Program-made: the position numbers and the translations under genes
Shown here: one piece after another, positions 28,607-37,630 of the stretch
Layout: each line of letters opens with the position of its first letter
How positions within the stretch are numbered: position 1 is the first letter of the stretch
Assembly (NCBI RefSeq): GCF_000963865.1
Contig: NZ_CP011071.1
Coordinates: 803,501-867,500, forward strand
DNA: 64,000 nt
Direction: 5' to 3'
From: Flagellimonas lutaonensis
GTDB lineage: Bacteria; Bacteroidota; Bacteroidia; Flavobacteriales; Flavobacteriaceae
The notes under the pieces: model-generated
What the model was told of the DNA's origin: nothing
What the model saw: the letters and a program-made list of their open reading frames with translations, nothing else
The model's database searches: none

Positions 28607-29686
28607 TTAGGCAAACGTATCCCCAAATTTTTTCTGAACCTCGGCACGTACTTCTTTGATTCCCTGTTGTTTCGATTTGGGAAAAATCAACAGAACATCA
28701 TCTTTATCAACTATGATATAATCTTTCAATCCATCGACAACGATCACTTTTCCCTTACCGGCATGAATCATGTTTCCAGTGGCATCATTCAACATGGCCC
28801 GTGCATTGACCACTGCGTTGTCGCCGCCGTCTTTTGGTAGTTTTTCATAGAGTGCGCCCCAAGTGCCCAAATCGTTCCAGCCAAAGGATGCAGGTAGGGT
28901 ATAGATAGCCTCTGATCTCTCCAAAATAGCGTAATCAATCGAAATGTTTTCTGCCTTGGGATAATTTTTTTCAATAAAGTCTTTCTCTTTTGGAGTGTTG
29001 TAACATGCCACACCTTTTTCAAATAACTCGTATTGCACCTTTTGATGTTCTTTAAACGCCTCGATAATGGTTTTGACACCCCACATGAATATACCGGCAT
29101 TCCATAAGAAATTACCCTGTGCAAGAAATTGCCTGGCCGTATCCACATCAGGTTTTTCCCTGAATTGGACCACCTTTTTTAACTGTTCGCCGCTGCGCTT
29201 ATCAAATTCAATGTACCCAAAGCCCGTGTTGGGGTGGGTCGGCTGAATGCCCAAAGTGCACAGTACCCTTTCTTGGCTACACTTGTCAAAGCATTTCGTC
29301 ACATCACTCTCAAAGGCCTCCTCATCCTCGATCCAGTGGTCGCTGGGGGCCACGATCATCACTGCATCTGGATTCATTTTCTGAATTTTCAATGCCGCAT
29401 ATAGAATGCAGGGGGCCGTGTTGCGCATGGCGGGTTCGAGCACCACCTGTTCTTGTTTGACCGTGGGTAACTGCTCGAGTACCAAATCATTATAGCGTTC
29501 GTTGGTCAAAATCAGGATGTTCTCAGTGGGAATAAACCTGTTCAATCGAGAAAACGTGCTCTGTAACAGTGTTTTGCCCACACCGAGCATATCGTGAAAT
29601 TGCTTCGGGTAGGCTTCTGTACTTACGGGCCAAAAGCGCGAACCTACGCCTCCGGCCATCAATACGGCATAATAGTTTTTGTTCAT
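28607..29686 (-). CDS. manC: Mannose-1-phosphate guanylyltransferase
   Basis: 359-residue nucleotidyltransferase making GDP-mannose from mannose-1-phosphate and GTP. The N-terminal VLMAGGVGSRFWPVSTEAYPKQF carries the pyrophosphorylase Gly-rich loop and the conserved Lys; VAPSDHWIEDEEAF near 112 and FVEKP-like FREKPD near 173 are further motifs. It lacks the C-terminal phosphomannose isomerase domain, normal for short ManC. GDP-mannose feeds cell-surface polysaccharide or GDP-fucose synthesis. Confidence 0.93.
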   Translation of the reverse strand: MNKNYYAVLMAGGVGSRFWPVSTEAYPKQFHDMLGVGKTLLQSTFSRLNRFIPTENILILTNERYNDLVLEQLPTVKQEQVVLEPAMRNTAPCILYAALKIQKMNPDAVMIVAPSDHWIEDEEAFESDVTKCFDKCSQERVLCTLGIQPTHPNTGFGYIEFDKRSGEQLKKVVQFREKPDVDTARQFLAQGNFLWNAGIFMWGVKTIIEAFKEHQKVQYELFEKGVACYNTPKEKDFIEKNYPKAENISIDYAILERSEAIYTLPASFGWNDLGTWGALYEKLPKDGGDNAVVNARAMLNDATGNMIHAGKGKVIVVDGLKDYIIVDKDDVLLIFPKSKQQGIKEVRAEVQKKFGDTFA

Positions 29687-29706
29687 ATTACATTCTGCTT
29701 CAAATT

Positions 29707-29761
29707 GTCATTTTGAACATAGTGAGAAATTTAAAACCCCGATGTAGAGATTTCTCAATCG
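29707..29761. repeat. Dispersed intergenic palindrome, degenerate copy (TGTCATTTTGAAC...TTTCTCAATCG)
   Basis: GTGAGAAAT (29721-29729) and GATTTCTCA (29749-29757) form the inner stem; TGTCATTTTGAA at the left matches the outer arm of the copy at 22790. The right outer arm is missing. Confidence 0.55.
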
Positions 29762-29822
29762 TCCCATTAATTATCAGGTCTAATATGTTCACATAATGCT
29801 CAATAATAAACTGTTTTAGCAT

Positions 29823-30422
29823 TTAGCTGATTAATTCCACCTCAGCATTTGGTTGGAACAAATATAGTTTACCCGTCGCCAATTCAATGCATTCGTAACG
29901 TTTTACCCGTTTTTTTCCTTTTTTGAAAAGTTTGCCGTTGTAGAGGCGAAAGGTACTGCCTGTGGGCAGTTCAAACACGTAGCTTTTGGTACGCTCTATG
30001 GGGTCGAATTCTTTCAGTGCTACGGATAGTTGCGCATCAGTACTGCTGCTCGCCTTCGGATTTTTAAAATGCCGGGCGATCAAAGGCAACAATTGAGCGG
30101 GAAATATTTCGGGCCGAATGAAGGGCAGCATTAACTGTTGAAAGGTATGTTTCCACTCCGCCCCGTGGGGTTTTATACGCCTGCCATACCGTTCAAAGGC
30201 CACCAAGTGGGCTATTTCATGCACCAAGGTGATAAAAAAGCGGTATTTGTTGAGCGAGGCATTAACGGTAATCTGGTGCCCGCCATTGGGCATTTTACGG
30301 TAATCACCGTGCCGTGTCACCCTATGGTTCACAATCTTGAGGTGCACCCCATAGGTTTTGATGAGTTCAAAACAAGGGCCAACGGCCCGTTCGGGCAGGT
30401 ATTTTTGCAGTGTTTTGTTCAC
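29823..30422 (-). CDS. SprT-like zinc metallopeptidase-domain protein
   Basis: 199-residue protein with the SprT-like domain. The zinc motif VHEIAHLVAFERYG holds His68, Glu69 and His72; KPHGAEWKHTFQQLM near 84-98 has the third ligand. SprT/Spartan-like proteins cut proteins bound to DNA, but most bacterial ones are uncharacterised. A C-terminal extension (residues about 150-199) with FRLYNGKLFKKGKKRVKRYEC resembles a small binding domain of the SprT zinc-ribbon type without the Cys pairs. The start ATG at 30422 is the first plausible one. Confidence 0.88.
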   Translation of the reverse strand: MNKTLQKYLPERAVGPCFELIKTYGVHLKIVNHRVTRHGDYRKMPNGGHQITVNASLNKYRFFITLVHEIAHLVAFERYGRRIKPHGAEWKHTFQQLMLPFIRPEIFPAQLLPLIARHFKNPKASSSTDAQLSVALKEFDPIERTKSYVFELPTGSTFRLYNGKLFKKGKKRVKRYECIELATGKLYLFQPNAEVELIS

Positions 30423-30544
30423 TGGGCAAAAATAGGGGTTTTGGCTTTAGATAGATACACCGCCATATATTGTAATACGGTTGTTTTGTGCTAAATTGGC
30501 TGTACAACACTGTGTTTTACATACATATATGACCAACATCACGA

Positions 30545-31258
30545 ATGAAAGAAATCTACGAACCAAAATTTGTTGAAAAGCTTTTTGACAAAATGAGTAG
30601 TTCATATTCAAAAATGAATTACATAACCTCATTTGGATTTAGCGAAAGATGGAGAAGAAAATGCGTTGAAGAAATTGAAATCGAAAAAGGAAAAACAGTT
30701 GTAGATTTAATGACTGGAATGGGAGAATGTTGGAAATATATTTTAAAGAAATCGGACGGAAACGCAAAATTAGTCGGACTTGACTTCTCAACCGAAATGA
30801 TAAATCGTGCGAAAAAAAATAAAGGAAAGTTCGAAAAATCAAAAATTGTAATTCTTAAAGAAAACGTCTTTGAGAACTCAATAGCAAATGAAACAGCGGA
30901 TTATATCATTTCGGGTTTTGGATTAAAAACATTTAATGATAAACAGCTTGAAAAATTAGCAAACGAAATTGATCGAATTCTAAAACCAAACGGAAAATTT
31001 TCGTTGATTGATATTTCTGTTCCAAACAGTAAATGTCTAAAACCATTTTATATGTTTTACTTGAAAAATATTATTCCGATTTTAGGTAAATTATTTCTTG
31101 GAAGTCCAGAGACCTATAGAATGTTAGGAGTTTACGCAGAAGAATTTGGAAACTCAAAAAACGTATATCGGATTTTTAACAAACGGGAATTTGAAGTTGA
31201 ATATGTGGAATATTTTTATGGTTGTGCAAGCGGAATTAAAGGACGGAAAATAAAATAA
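30545..31258 (+). CDS. Class I SAM methyltransferase, AT-rich, probably acquired
   Basis: 237-residue UbiE/MenG-like methyltransferase. The SAM loop is VVDLMTGMGECWKY near 49-62, followed by VGLDFSTEMINRAKKN near 74-89, then IISGFGLKTFNDK near 116-128 and the C-terminal SLIDISVP near 150. Its base composition and codon use (many AAA, ATA, GAA, TTT) are strikingly more AT-rich than every neighbour. The gene stands between short flanks unlike the surrounding intergenic sequence. The substrate is unknown. This looks like a single-gene insertion; see findings. Confidence 0.8.
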   Translation: MKEIYEPKFVEKLFDKMSSSYSKMNYITSFGFSERWRRKCVEEIEIEKGKTVVDLMTGMGECWKYILKKSDGNAKLVGLDFSTEMINRAKKNKGKFEKSKIVILKENVFENSIANETADYIISGFGLKTFNDKQLEKLANEIDRILKPNGKFSLIDISVPNSKCLKPFYMFYLKNIIPILGKLFLGSPETYRMLGVYAEEFGNSKNVYRIFNKREFEVEYVEYFYGCASGIKGRKIK

Positions 31259-31302
31259 CTATTGCCAACATTGAATAACCGCAATTATGGCGAATTCGAC
31301 TA

Positions 31303-31330
31303 CCCTTCGACTTCGCTCTGGGCAGACTCA
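31303..31330. repeat. Possible dispersed intergenic repeat (CCCTTCGACTTCGCTCTGGG)
   Basis: The sequence resembles the CTTCGACTTCGCTCAG element I recall as dispersed through flavobacterial genomes. It lies in the 279-bp flank between the AT-rich methyltransferase and the TPR pseudogene, a region with no other gene signal. Confidence 0.35.
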
Positions 31331-31537
31331 CGAATCTGTTCGGAATTGCTAAAGCCAGTGACTAAACCAGAAAATTAACGCATAAAAACCCTTAACTGAC
31401 GCTTACTCAAAACCGCTAACTTCAAACCTAAATTTTCACTATCTTTAACCTCCTTGAAATCAGTGCTTTTTAAGCAGTTCCCTCCGTGACGGAAATTTTT
31501 CCGTCCTTACAAACGATAACACTTTACACCTATCGTC

Positions 31538-32990
31538 ATGAAAAAAAGACAAATGATGTTGCTAGGGCTATTGGCCCTGTTGGCAGTTGCTGCTTTTATC
31601 TTTTCAAAGACGCAACAAAAAACCGAACCACAGCCACAGATGGCCTCGATGAACTTTATCAAATGTACAGTTGCCAAATTCATGCTCACCGATGTCGATA
31701 CCACCCAAAGTTGCTGACAAGGCTTCACCCAAAGAGCGGGCACTCATCAAGGCGCTGTCTTCACGTTATAGTGATGATATGGGCAAAGACATTACCGAGC
31801 TGAACATGGCCTACATGGACGCGATGGCCAAATTGGCCAAGCAGTTCACTGATGATGCCGATGTGCAGACCCTATATGCAGCAGCCATTATGAACACCAT
31901 GCCGTGGAACTATTGGAACAATGATGGCAGTCCTGCCCCCAATACCCTGAAGGGAAAGGCCGCTCTTGAAAAGGCCGTTGAGATCAATCCGGATCACCCT
32001 GGGTCACACCACTACTACATTCACATGGTGGAACTGTCCCAACCCGACTTGGCGGTGCCCAGTGCCGACAGATTGGGTGCACTCATGCCCGCAGCGGGCC
32101 ATTTGGTGCACATACCCTCGCACATCTACATTCGTGTGGGCCGTTATCTAGATGCCGTGGAATCAAACCAGAAGGCGATTTTGGCCGATGAGGATTATAT
32201 CTCACAGTGCTACTCGCAAGGCATGTACCCACTAGGATACTACCCCCACAACCTGCATTTTTTATGGTCGGCCGCGAGCCTATTGGGCGATAGTAAGACA
32301 GCTATCGATGCCGCAAAAAAAACGGCTGAAAAAGTGCCCACTGCAGAATTGGCGACCTTACCCTTTTTGCAGGATTTCGCCTCCACACCCCTTTTGGCCT
32401 ACACCCGTTTTGGAAAGTGGAACGAGATTTTGACCATTCCCTACCAAGGGGATGACTTTAAACATCTGAAATTGATATGGCATTATGCTCGAAGTATTGC
32501 TTTTTTGAGGAAGAACAACCTCAAGGAAGCCAAAGAAGAACTGCAAGCCATTACTGCCATGAAAGATGACCCCGAACTCGAAAATGTAATTGCGAATTAC
32601 ACCAATCCTACATCCATTATCGCCAAAGTGGCCTACGAAGTAGTATCAGGTGAAGTAGCTGCTACGGAAGAAAATCTTTCCAAAGCCATCGAACATCTTG
32701 AAAAAGCTGTTGAGTTGGAAGATCAATTGATCTACAGTGAGCCTGCTCCATGGCACATTCCTTCACGGCAAAGCTTGGGAGCCATTTTGATAAAAGCCGA
32801 AAAATATGGGGAAGCCGAAAAAATCTATAAGGAGGATTTAGAGCAACTCAGACAGAACGGTTGGTCACTGATGGGACTTTATCAAAGTCTCAAGGCTCAA
32901 AACAAAATGGATGAAGCCAAAAAAATAAAAGAGGAATTTGACAAAGCGTGGGAACATGCCGATTTTGAGATAGAAAGTTCTGTCTTATAA
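31538..32990 (+). pseudogene. TPR-repeat lipoprotein/secreted protein gene with internal deletion and frame change
   Basis: The first 59 codons from ATG 31538 give a signal peptide (MKKRQMMLLGLLALLAVAAF) and a short mature part, ending at a stop near 31715. A different frame then carries 420 or so residues of a TPR protein from KVADKASPKERALIKALSSR (about 31716) to 32990. Members of this family have a conserved region of about 100 residues (with a first TPR) between signal peptide and this point, and it is missing here. The C-terminal TPR part, with HYYIHMVELSQPDLAVP and AGHLVHIPSHIYIRVG, is well preserved. An alternative is a truncated cytoplasmic protein starting at ATG 31692. Confidence 0.7.
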
Positions 32991-32993
32991 ATA

Positions 32994-33674
32994 CTAAGGC
33001 GTACTATTGCTTACAGGCAGCAGTTTGCCATTGTAATATTGCTGTCCTGTTAGGGCAAAATCTTTAATGTATTGGGCCATCTCAAGAGCCGTTACAGGGG
33101 CTTGGTAACCAGGAAAGGCCTCTTCGAGCATTTCGGTCTGTACGGCCCCCAGGGCCAGTACGTTGAACGAGGGACCACTTTCCTTGAATTCCTCGGCAAG
33201 CAATTCGGTAAGTGTGATTACCGCCCCCTTGCTGGAACTGTAGGCCGAGAGGCCGGGAAATTTCATGCTGCCCTGTACGCCCCCCATCGAACTGATGGTG
33301 ACCACATGGCCTTTTTTGTCCATTTTGGGCAACACGGTACGGGTAAGTTCGGCCACACCGAAGACATTTACCTCATAGACCTTTTTAAACTCTTCTGTAG
33401 AGGTTTCCAAAAAAGGCTTGTTCAACAAGCTTCCGGCATTGTTTATCAGTACATCCACCTTTTTCCACCCCTCCAGAAAATCAGAAACTTTTTGGTAGTC
33501 GGCAACATTGCCCAAATCGAAAGAAAAGGCGGTGACTCCCTTCAAATTCAAATCTTTGATGGGTCTTTTATTTCTCGAAAGGGCCAGTACCTGATGGCCG
33601 TCTTTGACAAACAGTTTTACCAATTCGAAGCCGATGCCACGGCTGGTTCCCGTGATGATGATGTTTTTGTGCAT
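32994..33674 (-). CDS. SDR-family oxidoreductase
   Basis: 226-residue short-chain dehydrogenase. It has cofactor loop TGTSRGIGFELVK near 8, NNAGSLLNKPF near 78, catalytic Ser in ISSMGGV near 128 and the YSSSKGA Tyr-x3-Lys near 145, so it should be active with NADP(H) or NAD(H). The substrate is unknown. It converges on the TPR pseudogene with 3 bp between stops. The M28 peptidase upstream on the same strand is separated by a hairpin. Confidence 0.9.
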   Translation of the reverse strand: MHKNIIITGTSRGIGFELVKLFVKDGHQVLALSRNKRPIKDLNLKGVTAFSFDLGNVADYQKVSDFLEGWKKVDVLINNAGSLLNKPFLETSTEEFKKVYEVNVFGVAELTRTVLPKMDKKGHVVTISSMGGVQGSMKFPGLSAYSSSKGAVITLTELLAEEFKESGPSFNVLALGAVQTEMLEEAFPGYQAPVTALEMAQYIKDFALTGQQYYNGKLLPVSNSTP

Positions 33675-33686
33675 TTCTACATTTGT

Positions 33687-33723
33687 AATTCCCGCTACCG
33701 ATAGCCATCGGGAGGCGGGAATT
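33687..33723. repeat. Nested palindromic hairpin repeat
   Basis: Outer arms AATTCCCGC (33687-33695) and GCGGGAATT (33715-33723) enclose an inner hairpin CCGAT-AGCC-ATCGG (33698-33711). The inner core is the CCGATAGxxATCGG type also found between purK and purE. It lies between SDR and M28 genes on the minus strand and may terminate or protect transcripts. Confidence 0.7.
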
Positions 33724-33736
33724 TTTTTACCAGATG

Positions 33737-33757
33737 GATTCCTGCTTTCACAGGAAT
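33737..33757. repeat. 21-bp repeat GATTCCTGCTTTCACAGGAAT, copy 1
   Basis: Matches 20 of 21 bases with the copy at 34871-34891 (GATTCCCGCTTTCACAGGAAT). Inner arms ATTCCTG/CAGGAAT can form a hairpin. The two copies bracket the M28 peptidase gene in the same orientation. Confidence 0.75.
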
Positions 33758-33769
33758 GACAATCTCCTT

Positions 33770-34807
33770 CTATTTTATTTTAATCTCTTGCAACGCGGCG
33801 TTTGCAATACCTTCCAGTACAGGAATCATCTTATTCACCATGCTGGCCATGTGGCCGAAATCCATTTCACTGTTTTCGTCATCGGGCTTATGGTAATAGG
33901 CAAAGTTTTCGAAATCGAACGTGCAGTAGGTGTGCGATGGCACCCCGAACACTTTGTAAAAAGGATAATTGTCTGACCGTTTAAACAGGTCGTACTCCTT
34001 GGCCGTGGGCAAATACCCGACCAAGTTTTCGCCTGCATATTTGTTGCTGACCTCGGCCAAATTAGACATTTCGTATCCAGTAATGTACAAATCATATTTC
34101 TTGCCGTGCAAGGGCACGCCGGTCATCTCAAAATTGAGCATGGTGTAGAGGTCCACATCCAACTCCTTCAATTTTCTGGCCAAGTGTTCAGACCCCAAGA
34201 GTCCCTTTTCCTCAGCACTGAAGAGGGCAAAGATGATACTTCTCTTATTGGTTTTGTTAGAGCCGAAATATCGTGCCAACTCAAGTATGGTTGCCGTGCC
34301 GGAAGCATTGTCGTTGGCGCCATTGGCAATGTAATCGCCGTTTACTGGTTTTACCACCCCAATATGGTCGTAATGGGCCCCTATTAGAATATATTCGTTC
34401 TTAAGCGCTGGGTCGTTCCCCTCCACTAACCCTACCACATTGTACGCGGGTTTCTTAAAGTTGGAGAGGGTATCCCTAAAGGTTTTGAAATAAGGACGTA
34501 CCCCATAGCTTTTAAAATGGTCCTCGATATAGCGAGCGGCCATTTCAATACCCTCACTGCCGGTATCCCTTCCCTTTAAATCGTCCGATGCCAGAAAGTC
34601 CATATGCGCCCCTATGATTTCTGCATCGGTGAAGGCCATTTTTTTGGAAGTGCCGGAAAAACCGCTGGTACCAGCCTTCAACCCATCAGGACCTGTAGGA
34701 GGCGTGGGGGTCGAAGGTGCGGAGGTGTTATTGGGTGTCTGTACCATTTTGGTCGTTCCGCAGGCCAAAAACAACAGTGACAAAAGTACTAGGATGTTCC
34801 TTTTCAT
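33770..34807 (-). CDS. M28-family metallopeptidase, lipoprotein
   Basis: 345-residue peptidase. The start at 34807 gives a lipoprotein signal (ILVLLSLLFLACGTT, lipobox Cys17); the longer frame adds 12 residues before it. The M28 zinc domain has GAHYDHIG near 153 (first His), NGANDNASGTATILELAR near 173 (Asp bridging the metals), FSAEEKGLLGSEHLA near 208 (Glu), and a late His (YHKPDDENSEMDF). It is exported to the periplasm or outer membrane, where it should free amino acids from peptides. A TATCTTTA box overlaps the upstream pdh terminator. Confidence 0.9.
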   Translation of the reverse strand: MKRNILVLLSLLFLACGTTKMVQTPNNTSAPSTPTPPTGPDGLKAGTSGFSGTSKKMAFTDAEIIGAHMDFLASDDLKGRDTGSEGIEMAARYIEDHFKSYGVRPYFKTFRDTLSNFKKPAYNVVGLVEGNDPALKNEYILIGAHYDHIGVVKPVNGDYIANGANDNASGTATILELARYFGSNKTNKRSIIFALFSAEEKGLLGSEHLARKLKELDVDLYTMLNFEMTGVPLHGKKYDLYITGYEMSNLAEVSNKYAGENLVGYLPTAKEYDLFKRSDNYPFYKVFGVPSHTYCTFDFENFAYYHKPDDENSEMDFGHMASMVNKMIPVLEGIANAALQEIKIK

Positions 34808-34825
34808 ATTCTTTGTGTAACGTTT

Positions 34826-34833
34826 TAAAGATA
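34826..34833 (-). promoter_or_regulatory. Putative M28 peptidase promoter merged with pdh terminator
   Basis: Minus-strand TATCTTTA begins inside the T-tract (TTTTTTTATC) of the pdh terminator hairpin. It is a one-mismatch -7 box ending 18 bp before the ATG. Confidence 0.4.
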
Positions 34834-34863
34834 AAAAAAGCATCCTGATTAGAGGATGCTTTT
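34833..34863 (-). terminator. Rho-independent terminator of the pdhA-pdhC operon
   Basis: Minus-strand AGCATCCT-CTAATC-AGGATGCT hairpin followed by a seven-T run, 30 bp after the pdhC stop. Confidence 0.85.
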
Positions 34864-34870
34864 ATATTGA

Positions 34871-34891
34871 GATTCCCGCTTTCACAGGAAT
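34871..34891. repeat. 21-bp repeat GATTCCCGCTTTCACAGGAAT, copy 2
   Basis: Second copy of the element at 33737-33757, differing at one base. It ends one base before the pdhC stop codon. Confidence 0.75.
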
Positions 34892-34892
34892 A

Positions 34893-36545
34893 TTATGCCA
34901 ACATGGTCACCGGGTTCTCTAAATAGGCCCTTAAGGTCTGTAAGAACTGTGCTCCGGTGGCACCATCGACAGTTCTGTGGTCACAGGCCAAGGTAATCTT
35001 CATGGTGCTTCCAGCCACAATCTGCCCATTTTTGACAACGGGCTTGTCCACAATGGCCCCGACCGATAAGATGGCCGAATTGGGCTGATTGATAATCGAG
35101 GTAAACTCCAATATACCGAACATGCCCAAGTTAGAGACAGTGAACGTGCTACCCTCCATTTCGTCGGGCTTAATTTTCTTGTTTCGTGCCCTGCCGGCCA
35201 GATCCTTTACCGCCGAACCGATTTGGGTAAGGCTCATCTGGTCTGCAAACTTCAATACGGGCACCACCAAACCATCATCTACGGCAACGGCCACCCCCAT
35301 ATGAACATGGTGGTTGTAAATGGTGGTATCACCATTCCAAGAGGTATTCACCTGTGGATGTTTTTTCAAGGCCATGGCACAGGCCTTCAACACCATATCG
35401 TTGAACGACACCTTGGTATCGGGCAACTCGTTGATCTGGGCCCGTGAGGCCTTGGCATTGTCCATATCGACCTCAATGGTAAGGTAATAATGGGGTGCCG
35501 TAAATTTCGATTCGCTGAGACGCTTGGCAATAACCTTTCGCATCTGCGAATTTTTGACCTCTTCCGTACTCTCTTCGCCAACGGGCAGTTGCACCGGTGC
35601 GACCGAGGTGGTCGAAGCTTCTTGTACTTGGGTTTCCAAAGAAGCCGCTTTTTGTTCAGAAGGTTGGTAATTTTCAACATCTCGCTTGATGATACGGCCA
35701 TGGTCGCCGGTACCTTTGACCTGAGACAAGTCTATGCCCTTTTCAGAAGCGATTTTTTTGGCCAAGGGTGATACAAAAATGCGCTGTCCGTTTTGGCCAG
35801 ACGTCTGCATGCTCTCGGCCGGCTTGTCCTCTTTGGGAGCCTGTTGTTGTTTTTCTTCCGTAGGTTGTTGGGCACTCTCATCGGAAGCGCCGCTCCCAGC
35901 GTGTGCACTTAAAACGGCATCGACATCAGTGCCCTCAGGACCGATAACGGCCAAAAGTGAATCTACGGGTGCCCCTTCGCCTTCTTGAATACCGATATGG
36001 AGCAAGGTTCCTGAGTAGAATGATTCAAACTCCATTGTGGCCTTGTCGGTCTCGATTTCCGCTAGAATATCACCTTCTTCCACACTATCCCCCACTTTTT
36101 TGAGCCATTTGGCAACAGTACCTTCTTCCATGGTATCGCTCAACCGGGGCATGGTAATGATTTCAACGCCCTCTGGTATCTCTGCAGAACCTGTGGCAGC
36201 TGTTTGATTTGCATCCGTATCAGATGCAGATGTATCTTTTGCTGCAGGGGTTTCCTCACCTGAACCAGACGCATCTTGACCGTTCAGAAGCCCTGAAATA
36301 TCCTCACCTTCTTCACCAATTATGGCAAGCAATGAATCTACTGGTGCCCCTTCGCCTTCTTGAATACCAATATGCAAAAGTGTACCCTCATGAAAAGACT
36401 CGAACTCCATAGTGGCCTTGTCGGTCTCGATTTCGGCCAGAATATCGCCTTCCTCCACCTTGTCTCCCACTTTTTTGAGCCATTTGGCAACGGTACCTTC
36501 TTCCATGGTATCGCTCAACCGGGGCATATTGATCACTTCTGCCAT
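34893..36545 (-). CDS. pdhC: Dihydrolipoyl acetyltransferase, E2 of pyruvate dehydrogenase
   Basis: 550-residue E2 with two lipoyl domains (residues 1-78 and about 128-205), each with the lipoyl-Lys motif ETDKATMEFES, then a Ser/Ala/Glu-rich linker, a peripheral subunit-binding domain (VSPLAKKIASEKGIDL near 263) and the catalytic acetyltransferase domain ending in the DHRTVDGATGAQFLQ active site (His near 523). It transfers acetyl from pyruvate to CoA. The two lipoyl domains are nearly identical even at DNA level. It is 5 bp after pdhA. Confidence 0.96.
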   Translation of the reverse strand: MAEVINMPRLSDTMEEGTVAKWLKKVGDKVEEGDILAEIETDKATMEFESFHEGTLLHIGIQEGEGAPVDSLLAIIGEEGEDISGLLNGQDASGSGEETPAAKDTSASDTDANQTAATGSAEIPEGVEIITMPRLSDTMEEGTVAKWLKKVGDSVEEGDILAEIETDKATMEFESFYSGTLLHIGIQEGEGAPVDSLLAVIGPEGTDVDAVLSAHAGSGASDESAQQPTEEKQQQAPKEDKPAESMQTSGQNGQRIFVSPLAKKIASEKGIDLSQVKGTGDHGRIIKRDVENYQPSEQKAASLETQVQEASTTSVAPVQLPVGEESTEEVKNSQMRKVIAKRLSESKFTAPHYYLTIEVDMDNAKASRAQINELPDTKVSFNDMVLKACAMALKKHPQVNTSWNGDTTIYNHHVHMGVAVAVDDGLVVPVLKFADQMSLTQIGSAVKDLAGRARNKKIKPDEMEGSTFTVSNLGMFGILEFTSIINQPNSAILSVGAIVDKPVVKNGQIVAGSTMKITLACDHRTVDGATGAQFLQTLRAYLENPVTMLA

Positions 36546-36550
36546 AGTGC

Positions 36551-37549
36551 CTATAATTTATGTTGTAAAAATGGATAATCTTCTTGTGCGTACACCACAT
36601 CGTACAGCTGTTCTTTTGGAGGAAAATCAGACTCTTCAGCAAACTTTTCGCACTCGTTCACCAGGTCTTTGACCCTTTTGTCAATTTCCTTCAATTCTTC
36701 TGCGGTGGCATAATTCTTTTCAAGAATGACATCTTTAACTTGGGTAATGGGGTCAATTTTCTTGTACTCCTCTACCTCCTCTTTGGTTCTATAATGCTGT
36801 GCATCTGACATGGAGTGACCACGGTAACGATAGGTCTTCATCTCTAAAAAGGTAGGGCCACCGCCTGTTCTTGCGCGTTCAATGGCAGTGTGTACCTCTT
36901 TGGCCACAGCGGCCGGGTCCATCCCGTCCACATCGCCGCAGGGCATTTCATAACCAAGACCGAGTTTCCAAATCTCGGTGGTGTGGGCAGTACGCGCCAC
37001 TGAGGTTCCCATGGCATATCCATTGTTCTCACAAATGAATACCACGGGCAATTGCCACAACATGGCCAGGTTAAAGGTCTCGTGCAATGAGCCTTGACGC
37101 ACCGCACCATCGCCCATGTAACAAAGGGTCACAGAATCGCGTTTAAAATATTTATCGGCAAAGGCCAAACCAGCCCCAAGGGGAATTTGCCCCCCTACGA
37201 TGCCGTGCCCACCGTAAAAACGATGCTCTTTTGAGAAAATGTGCATAGATCCGCCCATACCCTTCGAGGTGCCGGTCACCTTGCCATACAGCTCGGCCAT
37301 GACCTTTCTGGGGTCAACCCCCATACCAATGGGCTGCACATGGTTTCGGTAAGCCGTGATCATGCGGTCTTTGGTAAGGTCCATAGCGTGCAAAGAACCT
37401 GCCAAAACTGCTTCTTGACCGTTGTATAGGTGCAAAAAGCCCCTTACTTTTTGTTGAATGTAAACTGCTGCCAGCTTGTCTTCAAACTTTCGCCAGAACA
37501 GCATATCTTCATACCATTTAAGATAGACCTCTTTCGTAATTTTCTTCAT
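36551..37549 (-). CDS. pdhA: Pyruvate dehydrogenase E1 alpha subunit
   Basis: 332-residue thiamine-diphosphate enzyme subunit. HGIVGGQIPLGAGLAFADKY near 126-145 and the ThDP-binding GDGAVRQGSLHETFNLA to NNGYAMGTS near 157-188 are the family motifs; YRYRGHSMSDAQHYR near 253 is the phosphorylation-loop region of eukaryotic homologues. It needs an E1 beta partner, which is not in the window. The start at ATG 37549 drops 15 extra residues of the longer frame. A TATTTTTG promoter box lies about 43-50 bp upstream. Confidence 0.95.
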   Translation of the reverse strand: MKKITKEVYLKWYEDMLFWRKFEDKLAAVYIQQKVRGFLHLYNGQEAVLAGSLHAMDLTKDRMITAYRNHVQPIGMGVDPRKVMAELYGKVTGTSKGMGGSMHIFSKEHRFYGGHGIVGGQIPLGAGLAFADKYFKRDSVTLCYMGDGAVRQGSLHETFNLAMLWQLPVVFICENNGYAMGTSVARTAHTTEIWKLGLGYEMPCGDVDGMDPAAVAKEVHTAIERARTGGGPTFLEMKTYRYRGHSMSDAQHYRTKEEVEEYKKIDPITQVKDVILEKNYATAEELKEIDKRVKDLVNECEKFAEESDFPPKEQLYDVVYAQEDYPFLQHKL

Positions 37550-37591
37550 CAAACAACGTATTATATCATGGATGCCCTGAAATAGGGAAAA

Positions 37592-37599
37592 CAAAAATA
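37592..37599 (-). promoter_or_regulatory. Putative pdhA promoter, -7 box TATTTTTG
   Basis: Exact TAnnTTTG match on the minus strand between cdd and pdhA; the T-rich TTTTTTTCG about 17 bp upstream may serve as the -33 element. It lies inside the longer pdhA frame only at its edge, supporting the start at 37549. Confidence 0.5.
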
Positions 37600-37630
37600 C
37601 ATATATATCCGTTCACGAAAAAAATTTGGT

